A stretch of DNA of 14,428 nucleotides from JAKAJA01 sp037440125 (GTDB lineage: Bacteria > Acidobacteriota > UBA4820 > DSQY01), in assembly GCA_037440125.1 (NCBI GenBank), contig JBBIUU010000073.1:1-14428 (forward strand), in the 5' to 3' direction. This document shows, in pieces, positions 1 to 5,215 of this stretch. The notes beneath the pieces are model-generated. The model ran no database searches, was not told where the DNA came from, and saw only the letters and a list, made by a program, of their open reading frames with translations. The number at the start of each line of letters is the position of its first letter. The stretch's first letter is position 1. Made by a program: the position numbers and the translations under genes.

Positions 1-1086
1 GCCCTCGGCCACGGCCCGGCCGAGGTCCCGGTTCGTGGCCGCCACGAGGCGCACGTCGGCTCTCCGGGTCTGACTCGAACCCACGCGCTGGAACTGGCCG
101 TCCTGGAGGACTCTCAGGAGCTTGGATTGGATCTCAAGGGGGAGCTCGCTGATCTCGTCCAGGAAGAGCGTGCCGCCGTCCGCCACCTCGAACCGGCCCA
201 CCCGTGTCTGGTCGGCGCCCGTGAAGGCGCCCTTCTCGTGTCCAAAGAGCTCGCTCTCGAAGAGGCTGGCGGGGATGGCCGGGCAGTTCACCTTCACCAG
301 CGGGCTCCCCGCCCTCGGGCTCCAGCGGTGGATGAGGTTGGCGAGGACCTCCTTGCCCGTCCCCGTCTCGCCCTGGAGGAGGACGGTGCTGGCGGTGGGG
401 GCCACCTGCGCCGCGAGGCTCAGGCAGGACCTGAGGGCCGTGCTCCTCCCGATGACCTCCTCGATTCCGCCGGGAACCTGCACCTCTTGGCGGAGGTACT
501 GGGTCTCGGTCTGCAGGCGCTCTTTGAGCTCCTCGATCTCGGAGAGGTGTTTCCGCAGGGTCGCCTCGGCCTGCTTGCGATAGATGACGTTCGCGAGGAT
601 CTGCCCGATGGCGCCGGCCCGCTCGACGGCCGTGTCGGTCCACACCCTCGGGGCGTCCACCGTGTTGAGCGCGAGGGCGCAGGCGACCCGCCCCTGGAAC
701 TTGAGGGGGACGGAGAGAACCGACTTGATCCCGATGAGCTCGCAGTAGGCCTTTTCGGGGTCGGTTCCCGCGGGGAGATCCTCGAAAACGTTGGAGAGCC
801 GCACGACGCCCCCTCCGAGAAGCGTCCGGTGGTACCAGGATCCGACGAGGGGCGCGACCTTGTCTGCCAGGGCGGGAAGGACGCCGGGCCGGACCCAGCT
901 GAGGAAGAAGGGTTGGACCTCGGGCCAGTCCTTGAACTCGAGCAGGACGACCCGCTGCACCTCGAAGAACCCCGCGACCTCCCCCAGCGCCCATACCAGC
1001 TCAACCTCGAGGTTCTTCTCTGTCAGGTTCTCGAGACGCAACGACACCGAAGCGAGGACACGTTCGAACGGGGAGATCTCTTCCAT
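1..1086 (-). CDS. Sigma-54-dependent transcriptional activator, GAF + AAA domains (C-terminus beyond window)
   Basis: This is an enhancer-binding activator of RNA polymerase sigma-54, read leftwards and cut by the window edge after 362 codons. Residues 10-170 form a GAF-like sensor with no receiver domain, so activity is probably controlled by a bound ligand and not by phosphorylation. A coiled-coil linker spans about 171-203. The AAA ATPase domain starts near 208, with Walker A GETGTGKE (239-246), the sigma-54 contact loop GAFTGA (286-291) and Walker B GGTLFLDE (304-311), followed by AATNRDL (349-355). The rest of the AAA domain and the usual Fis-type DNA-binding helix-turn-helix are missing only because of the edge. 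ATG at 1086 is the first ATG in the open frame; a GTG 15 codons upstream is the only other start before an in-frame stop. No clear ribosome binding site is seen. It is divergent from the plus-strand genes and may control them. Confidence 0.95.
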   Translation of the reverse strand, partial: MEEISPFERVLASVSLRLENLTEKNLEVELVWALGEVAGFFEVQRVVLLEFKDWPEVQPFFLSWVRPGVLPALADKVAPLVGSWYHRTLLGGGVVRLSNVFEDLPAGTDPEKAYCELIGIKSVLSVPLKFQGRVACALALNTVDAPRVWTDTAVERAGAIGQILANVIYRKQAEATLRKHLSEIEELKERLQTETQYLRQEVQVPGGIEEVIGRSTALRSCLSLAAQVAPTASTVLLQGETGTGKEVLANLIHRWSPRAGSPLVKVNCPAIPASLFESELFGHEKGAFTGADQTRVGRFEVADGGTLFLDEISELPLEIQSKLLRVLQDGQFQRVGSSQTRRADVRLVAATNRDLGRAVAEG

Positions 1087-1129
1087 GGGGACACGTTGCC
1101 GTGTGCGACGACCGAAGTCAAGGGCTGGC

Positions 1130-1162
1130 ACGAAATATCATGCCGCCGGTACGATATATCGT
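1130..1162. promoter_or_regulatory. Tandem palindromic operator-like sites, 21-base spacing
   Basis: ACGATATATCGT at 1151-1162 is a perfect 12-base palindrome. ACGAAATATCAT at 1130-1141 matches it at 10 of 12 positions, and both are followed by G. The start-to-start distance is 21 bases, about two helical turns, so two dimers would bind the same DNA face. The sites lie 44 bases upstream of the activator start and about 120 bases upstream of the first plus-strand gene. This is what a repressor or enhancer-type double operator looks like. The binding protein is not known; the divergent sigma-54 activator is one candidate. Confidence 0.5.
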
Positions 1163-1169
1163 GTATTTT

Positions 1170-1182
1170 GGGTAGGTTACCC
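1170..1182. promoter_or_regulatory. Short inverted repeat GGGTA-GGT-TACCC
   Basis: Five-base perfect arms GGGTA and TACCC are separated by GGT, eight bases after the perfect 12-base palindrome. It is too short for a terminator and has no T tract. It could be another protein-binding site in the divergent control region, but a repeat this short can also arise by chance. Confidence 0.25.
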
Positions 1183-1250
1183 TTTCGAGCGATTCCGATA
1201 ACCAGATGTTGGGCAAGAAGTTACGACAGTCCAGCCGACCATGCCCGATC

Positions 1251-1265
1251 TGGTCTCGCTCTTGC
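1251..1265 (+). promoter_or_regulatory. Possible sigma-54 (-24/-12) promoter
   Basis: TGGTCTCGCTCTTGC has the invariant GG and GC with exactly ten bases between them and a good -12 part (TTGC). The -24 part (TGGTCT against TGGCAC) is poor. Transcription would start near 1277, only about 5 bases before the first ATG of the STAS-like gene, which also lacks a ribosome binding site. The match is supported mainly by the adjacent sigma-54 activator gene. Elsewhere by eye I found no GG-N10-GC match immediately upstream of the other plus-strand genes. Confidence 0.3.
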
Positions 1266-1281
1266 GTAGACCATTACTCTT

Positions 1282-1554
1282 ATGGACATGCGGATCTTGG
1301 TCATCAGGACAGGCGGCGAAACGATCCTCAAGGTCGACGGATCGCTCACGGCCGCCCGACTGCCCATCCTCGAGAGCGCCGTAGCGACACTCGGAGAGCC
1401 CTTCGCGGTGGACTTGAGCGAGTTGCGCGCCTCCGACGATGAAGGGATCGCGGCCCTCCGGACGCTGAGGGAGGCCGGAGCCGAACTGAGGGGGCTATCC
1501 CCTCTCATCGCCCTGAGGCTGGGGGTCGGCGATGACGATGTCGAACAAAGCTGA
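1282..1554 (+). CDS. Small STAS-like (anti-anti-sigma-type) protein
   Basis: This 90-residue protein has no signal peptide and fits a minimal STAS fold: a first strand pair (MRILVIRTGGETILKVDG), a helix at about 22-36, the strand FAVDLSELRASDDEGIAAL (about 41-59) that resembles the VDLSGLxFxDSxGLxxL core of anti-anti-sigma proteins, then a helix and the strand ELRGLSPLIALRL. The usual phospho-acceptor serine of the DS/DSxG motif is replaced (ASDDEG), so a classical phosphorylation switch is doubtful. An in-frame stop lies five codons upstream, so the start is ATG 1282 or ATG 1288; neither has a visible ribosome binding site. It ends 28 bases before the next gene and is probably co-transcribed with it. 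It is one of two plus-strand products here that look cytoplasmic. STAS assignment is by eye only. Confidence 0.7.
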   Translation: MDMRILVIRTGGETILKVDGSLTAARLPILESAVATLGEPFAVDLSELRASDDEGIAALRTLREAGAELRGLSPLIALRLGVGDDDVEQS

Positions 1555-1582
1555 GGCCTCTTTGGATAAGGAGTACGGGATC

Positions 1583-2383
1583 ATGAAGATGACTTCAAAG
1601 TCCACAGTGAGTGCCGGAATACGGACGGGGCTGCTCCCGGTGATCGTCGCCGCCTGCCTGTTGATGGGCGGCATCTCGGCGCAGGCCCAGACGGCCGCGG
1701 GGGAGCAGGACGGCTGGAAGTACAACCTCACCCTTTACGCGTGGGGACCCGGCCTCAGCGGGGACCTGGGCCCGAACCTCAAGCAGTTCCAGGTCCATGC
1801 ATCGGCCAGCGATATCCTCAGCAACCTCCATTTCGGGGCCATGCTCCATTTCGAGGCGCACAAAGGCAAGTGGGGCATCCTCGTGGACCCCGTCTACGCG
1901 AACCTCGGCAAGACCGTGGATAGCCAGGGCCGCCTGCTGGAGAGAACCATTGATGTCACCGTGGAGATGGCGACCCTGGGCGTTGCCGGCAGCTATCAAC
2001 TGGTCAAGACCCCCCAGGCGAACCTCGACTTCACCTTCGGGGGCCGCTACTTCGGGCTGAGCACGGACATCACGCCCCGGCGCGTCCGGGCCTTCCACGC
2101 GAGCTATTCGTGGGTGGACCCGGTCATCGGCCTGAAGGGGGCGGTCAAGATGAGCAAGGCGTGGTCGTTCGGCTACCGCGCCGACATCGGCGGCTTCGGG
2201 GTCGGCTCAGACCTGACCTGGAGCGGGGCCCTCACCTTCGACGCGCAGGTTTCCAAGGCGGTCTCGATCACCTTCGGGTATGTCGCCCTTTACAACGACT
2301 ACTCGACCGGCAGCGGACCGAAGGAGTTTCAATTCGACGCGACCCTCATGGGCCCCGCCCTGGGCGTAGCGTGGAGGTGGTAG
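1583..2383 (+). CDS. Outer-membrane beta-barrel protein
   Basis: A 266-residue exported protein. The signal peptide covers about residues 1-35, with a hydrophobic core LLPVIVAACLLMGG and a cleavage site after AQA. The mature part alternates polar and hydrophobic residues in amphipathic strands, e.g. WKYNLTLYAWGPGLSG, the SDILSNLHFGAMLHFEAHKGKWG segment (split here by my reading into a loop and two strands) and later FGYRADIGGFGVGSD. It ends in an aromatic residue (VAWRW), the usual recognition signal for outer-membrane assembly. Many environmental Gram-negatives carry similar uncharacterised barrels; substrate is unknown. ATG 1583 was chosen because AAGGAG (1568-1573) lies 9 bases upstream and it begins the signal peptide; the in-frame ATG 1532 overlaps the STAS-like gene and would add 17 residues before the signal. 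Followed by a 200-base gap. Confidence 0.85.
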   Translation: MKMTSKSTVSAGIRTGLLPVIVAACLLMGGISAQAQTAAGEQDGWKYNLTLYAWGPGLSGDLGPNLKQFQVHASASDILSNLHFGAMLHFEAHKGKWGILVDPVYANLGKTVDSQGRLLERTIDVTVEMATLGVAGSYQLVKTPQANLDFTFGGRYFGLSTDITPRRVRAFHASYSWVDPVIGLKGAVKMSKAWSFGYRADIGGFGVGSDLTWSGALTFDAQVSKAVSITFGYVALYNDYSTGSGPKEFQFDATLMGPALGVAWRW

Positions 2384-2583
2384 TAAGCAGGCGAGATGCG
2401 AGGCGCGAGACGCTAGACGCCAAACGCGAGGGGCGAGAGACGCAAGACGCCAGACGCGAGATGCGGGGCGCGAGGGGGAAAAGCACTAATTTCAATAGCA
2501 TGGCAAGCATGTGCGGGAAAAGAAGCGCACGATTCGCAAATCGCGACGAGTGACAAGGTATTTCTCAAAGGAGGACCACACAG
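2384..2583. other. 200-base intergenic region with tandem heptamers and AT-richer leader
   Basis: The first half holds a degenerate 7-base tandem repeat (2393-2478). The second half (2479-2583) is less GC-rich and includes a 5-base inverted repeat CGATT-CGCA-AATCG (2530-2543) and the strong ribosome binding site AAAGGAGG at 2567-2574. This is the longest gap between plus-strand genes and the most likely place for an internal promoter or transcript end, but no clear -35/-10 pair or T-tailed hairpin was seen. Confidence 0.5.
2393..2478. repeat. Degenerate heptanucleotide tandem repeat, consensus GAGACGC
   Basis: About twelve consecutive 7-base units can be read: gagatgc, gaggcgc, gagacgc, tagacgc, caaacgc, gaggggc, gagacgc (preceded by an extra GA), aagacgc, cagacgc, gagatgc, ggggcgc, gaggggg. 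Most units end in CGC or TGC and the first three positions vary. There is one 2-base phase slip at 2435. It is purine-rich on the plus strand and lies wholly between genes, starting 10 bases after a stop codon. Similar intergenic heptamer tracts are known from several bacterial groups and their role is not settled. Confidence 0.8.
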
Positions 2584-3390
2584 ATGATGCATTCAGCCCG
2601 AACCTTTCTCAAAGGCCTCGCGGTAAACCTGTCCGCCGTGGTGCTGTGTCTGGCAGCCGGCCTGGGAACACCGACTGGCGCGCGAGCCGATGAGGCGGAC
2701 GCCAAAAGGCTGCTCAAGGCCATGTCCGACTACATGGCGGCGCAGAAGGTCCTGTCGTTCCAATACGATTCCGACCTCGAGATCGTCACCAAGGAAAATC
2801 AGAAGATCACGCTGTCGAGTTCGGGACAGGTCACGCTGAAGCGGCCCGACAAGATCCGCGCCACGCGCACGGGCGGCTTCGCGGAGGTCGAATTCCTGTT
2901 CGATGGGAAAACCGTGACGCTGTTCGGCAAGGATGCCAACCTCTATGGTCAGATGGAATCGCCCGGGACGATAGACCATCTCGTCGATGCCCTGAGGGAG
3001 AGGGGAAGACCCGTACCTGCCGCGGACCTTTTGTTGTCGGATGTTTACGGCAAGCTCATGGACAACGTGCTAGATGTGAAGGACCTGGGTAGCGGAGTGA
3101 TCGGCGGCATCGAATACGACCACCTCGCCTTCCGAACGGCCGAAGTGGACTGGGAAATCTGGATCGCGCAGGGCCCCCGGCCCCATCCCGGCCGCTTTGT
3201 CATCACCAGCACCAAGGTCGCCCAGGCACCCCGATACAGCATCACGGTGAGGGATTGGAAAACGGGCGCCGAAGTGAAGCCCGATGATTTCAGCTTCAAG
3301 CATGAGAAGAGCGCGAAAAAAGTGGACCTGGCCAACCTTCCCAAAATGGACGATGTGCCAGATGCCCTCGTGGCAGGAGGTGGAAAATGA
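2584..3390 (+). CDS. DUF2092 family exported protein (copy A)
   Basis: A 268-residue protein of the DUF2092 family (predicted periplasmic; thought to have a LolA/LolB-like half-barrel fold that may hold a lipid). The signal peptide runs to about residue 35 (ARA before DEAD). The family pattern follows: an N-terminal helix with LLKAMSDYMAAQK (43-55), the strand segment VTLKRPDKIRA, then EFLFDGKTVTLFGKD, then GGIEYDHLAFR and EIWIAQG, and a C-terminal YSITVRDWK. It starts after a very strong AAAGGAGG with 9-base spacing; ATG 2587 is an alternative. Its stop overlaps the start of the next gene by four bases (ATGA), indicating translational coupling. A clear paralogue lies at 7742-8512, also followed directly by a small AGVARRTTRRT protein. 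Ligand and partner are unknown. Confidence 0.9.
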   Translation: MMHSARTFLKGLAVNLSAVVLCLAAGLGTPTGARADEADAKRLLKAMSDYMAAQKVLSFQYDSDLEIVTKENQKITLSSSGQVTLKRPDKIRATRTGGFAEVEFLFDGKTVTLFGKDANLYGQMESPGTIDHLVDALRERGRPVPAADLLLSDVYGKLMDNVLDVKDLGSGVIGGIEYDHLAFRTAEVDWEIWIAQGPRPHPGRFVITSTKVAQAPRYSITVRDWKTGAEVKPDDFSFKHEKSAKKVDLANLPKMDDVPDALVAGGGK

Positions 3391-3671
3391 AATCGTCCAG
3401 GCGTTCAGGGATCATCTTGTCTGCGGGGATCCTCGGCTTTTGTGCCCTTTCGGCCGTCGAGGCCAGGGTGGGGCGCCCCGTGACTCCGGTGAGCGTCGCC
3501 GGGGTGGCGCGGCGCACGACGAGGCGCACGATCGCAAGAACATCCGTTTATGTTGCCGCGCTCCCCCCTGCCTGCACGGTGGTCGTCATCGAAGGCACCA
3601 CCCTGTATCAGAGCGGAACGACCTATTACCAGGCCTCGGGAAACCAGTATGTGGTCGTGAACGTCCAGTAG
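3387..3671 (+). CDS. Small exported protein with AGVARRTTRRT motif (copy A)
   Basis: A 94-residue protein I do not recognise by name. It has a signal peptide (MKSSRRSGIILSAGILGFCALSAVEA), a basic motif TPVSVAGVARRTTRRT at about 33-48, and a C-terminal part with ALPPAC (58-63) and TYYQASGNQYVVV, where aromatic and beta-branched residues suggest short strands. Its start overlaps the DUF2092 stop by four bases. The second copy (8526-8966) shares the 11 residues AGVARRTTRRT exactly, and both follow a DUF2092 gene, so the two families probably act together. This copy lacks the Ala/Ser insertion and the second cysteine of copy B. Location after export would be the periplasm or outer membrane; function unknown. 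Confidence 0.85.
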   Translation: MKSSRRSGIILSAGILGFCALSAVEARVGRPVTPVSVAGVARRTTRRTIARTSVYVAALPPACTVVVIEGTTLYQSGTTYYQASGNQYVVVNVQ

Positions 3672-3675
3672 GAGG
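3670..3675 (+). promoter_or_regulatory. Ribosome binding site AGGAGG that favours a TTG start
   Basis: AGGAGG overlaps the stop codon of the preceding gene and lies 6 bases from TTG 3682 but 12 bases from ATG 3688. The spacing favours TTG as the start of the SYLF gene, although ATG remains possible and would change the protein by only two residues. Confidence 0.6.
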
Positions 3676-3681
3676 CTAGAG

Positions 3682-4251
3682 TTGCGCATGAAGAGTACGG
3701 TCGCGGCCCTCTTCTTGTTGGCCTTGGCGACCACCACGCTGGCCCTCTGGAACAAGTCGCCCGACGAGAAGCGGGACGAGATCCGGCAGATGAAGAATGC
3801 CGCCCTCGCCGAACTCTATAAGCTCCGGCCCGAGGCGGCCCCTCTCATCAAAGGCTCCGAGGGGTTCGCCGTCTTCTCCACGAAGGGGATGAAAATCCTC
3901 GTGGCCGGTTCCACCTCGGGCAAGGGCGTCCTCGTGGATCAGAAGACGGGCCAGAAGACCTACATGAAGATGCTTCAGGTCAATGTGGGCCTGGGCTACG
4001 GGCTCGAAGACGCCCGGCTCGTCTTCGTCTTCCAGGACCGCAAGGCCATGGAGGAGTTCATGAGTCAGGGCTGGGATTTCAGCGGCAAGGGCGATGTCGC
4101 CGCGACGGCTCAGGGGCAGGGGGGAGGCGTGGCGGGCGCGCATAGCTTCATGCCGGGCGTTCTGGTCTACCAGTTCACGAAGAACGGGCTGGCCGCCTCC
4201 CTCACGCTCCAGGGCACCAAGTTCTGGGCCGACAAAGATCTGAACTCCTGA
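3682..4251 (+). CDS. SYLF domain (Ysc84-type lipid-binding) exported protein
   Basis: A 189-residue protein fitting the SYLF/DUF500 (Ysc84) family, whose eukaryotic members bind phosphoinositides; bacterial members are exported and little studied. A signal peptide-like segment covers 1-22 (STVAALFLLALATTTLAL). Recognisable family blocks are AELYKLRPEAAPLIKGSEGFAVFST (43-67, split here only for description), the Gly-rich SGKGVLVD (79-86), MLQVNVGLGYG (97-107), VFVFQDRKAMEEF (114-126) and the closing GLAASLTLQGTKF (169-181). Start is TTG 3682 or ATG 3688. It follows the small protein by 10 bases and is likely in the same transcript. In this setting it may bind or organise membrane lipids, which is inference. 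Confidence 0.85.
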   Translation: MRMKSTVAALFLLALATTTLALWNKSPDEKRDEIRQMKNAALAELYKLRPEAAPLIKGSEGFAVFSTKGMKILVAGSTSGKGVLVDQKTGQKTYMKMLQVNVGLGYGLEDARLVFVFQDRKAMEEFMSQGWDFSGKGDVAATAQGQGGGVAGAHSFMPGVLVYQFTKNGLAASLTLQGTKFWADKDLNS

Positions 4252-4302
4252 GGGGCAGGATTCGACCGCCCCTGTATGGAGTCTTGAAGGAGAAGAACAA
4301 GG

Positions 4303-5139
4303 ATGGTGAAACTTGTTAGGTGGTTTCTGCTGATGGCGGTGGTTTTCGCTACGACATTGCCCGGTCTGGCCCAAGACAACGCCACGGAGGCCCTGGCGAA
4401 GGCGGCGCAAAACCCCGTGGCGGCGATGAGCAGCCTGCCCTTCATGGTCGACGCGACCTTCAACTACGGGCTGGATGCGCTCCAGAAGCGCGATACGCAG
4501 TATCTTCTCAAAATCCAGCCCGTAGTGCCCTTCAAGCTCAACGACAAGTGGAACCTCATCACGCGGACGATCCTGCCGGTGCTCTCCCAGCCGCTCCCGG
4601 TCGGGGATGGCTCGCCCATCGGGGGCATCTCCAACCTCCAGGAAACCGTTTTCTTCTCGCCCGCCCGGCCGGGCAAGATCATCTGGGGCGTCGGGCCTGT
4701 CTTCCAGATCCCCACGGCCTCCAGCCCCATCCTGGGCTCCTCCAAGTGGAGCGGGGGGCCGTCCTTCGTGGTCCTTGCCATGCCGGGCCACTGGGTCATC
4801 GGCGCGTTGGGCCAGAATCTCTGGTCCTTCGCCGGCCCCCAGAACGCTCCCGAGGTGAACCAGTTCCTCCTGCAGTACTTCATCACCTACAACTTCGCGC
4901 GCGGCTGGTATCTCAGTTCCGCCCCCATCAACACGGCGGACTGGACCCAGGCTCTCAACAAAGATGTGTGGACCGTGCCCGTGGGCATCAGCGCCGGCAA
5001 GATCATGCGCTTCGGAAAACAACCCGTGAACCTCCAGCTCGGCTACTACTACAACCTCGTGCGGCCCACGGGCAATGTGCCCTCGGGGCCCTACACCATC
5101 CGCTTCCAGCTCCAGTTCATGTTCCCGAAAACGAAGTGA
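4303..5139 (+). CDS. Outer-membrane beta-barrel protein, 'neuromedin U'-annotated family
   Basis: A 278-residue exported protein of the bacterial family often mislabelled 'neuromedin U' in databases; it is a predicted outer-membrane barrel, probably a channel. The signal peptide ends after LPGLA (about 23). The mature start has the typical LAKAAQNPVAAMSSLPF, then strand segments such as YLLKIQPVVPFKLNDKWNL, a glycine-rich ISNLQETVFFSPARPGKIIWGVGP, QNLWSFAGP, QFLLQYFITYNFARGWYL and a last strand TIRFQLQFMF followed by PKTK. All strands appear present, so it looks complete. AAGGAG is 10 bases upstream of the ATG. It is 51 bases after the SYLF gene and 76 bases before the first sulfatase, so it may provide entry or exit for a sulfatase substrate or product. 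Substrate unknown. Confidence 0.88.
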   Translation: MVKLVRWFLLMAVVFATTLPGLAQDNATEALAKAAQNPVAAMSSLPFMVDATFNYGLDALQKRDTQYLLKIQPVVPFKLNDKWNLITRTILPVLSQPLPVGDGSPIGGISNLQETVFFSPARPGKIIWGVGPVFQIPTASSPILGSSKWSGGPSFVVLAMPGHWVIGALGQNLWSFAGPQNAPEVNQFLLQYFITYNFARGWYLSSAPINTADWTQALNKDVWTVPVGISAGKIMRFGKQPVNLQLGYYYNLVRPTGNVPSGPYTIRFQLQFMFPKTK

Positions 5140-5215
5140 AATGGAGTAATATCCACACTGTAAGACACGCGTTGGAACTCAGAAGCCCTATGGAGTAAAG
5201 GAGAGGAGAAGGCCG

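Larger units (their letters stand above)
1087..1281. promoter_or_regulatory. Divergent intergenic control region
   Basis: This 195-base region separates the minus-strand sigma-54 activator from the plus-strand gene series and is more AT-rich in its middle part than the surrounding coding sequence. It holds two near-identical palindromes (1130-1141 and 1151-1162), a separate inverted repeat (1170-1182) and a possible -24/-12 element (1251-1265). No convincing sigma-70 -35/-10 pair could be picked by eye on either strand. The arrangement suggests control of both divergent transcripts, but no regulator is shown to bind here. Confidence 0.6.

Noticed and set aside
1126..1143. TGGCACG box as a -24 element
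   Set aside because: The -24 sequence is perfect but no GC dinucleotide stands at the required distance.
127..1269. Long plus-strand open frame of 380 codons
   Set aside because: It is antisense to the clear GAF-AAA activator, gives no domain pattern and reflects high-GC codon bias.
2504..2520. TGGCAAGCATGTGC as a sigma-54 promoter before DUF2092 copy A
   Set aside because: GG and GC are separated by nine bases and not ten, and this spacing is strict for sigma-54.
2530..2543. Inverted repeat CGATT-CGCA-AATCG before DUF2092 copy A
   Set aside because: Single short repeat without a second copy or promoter nearby; noted in the intergenic entry only.
4251..4273. Hairpin AGGGGC...GCCCCT after the SYLF gene
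   Set aside because: Stem of six with an 11-base loop and no T tract; too weak to call a terminator.
3676..5022. Minus-strand open frame of 448 codons
   Set aside because: It lies opposite the SYLF and barrel genes, which have signal peptides and ribosome binding sites; the minus-strand product shows no family features.
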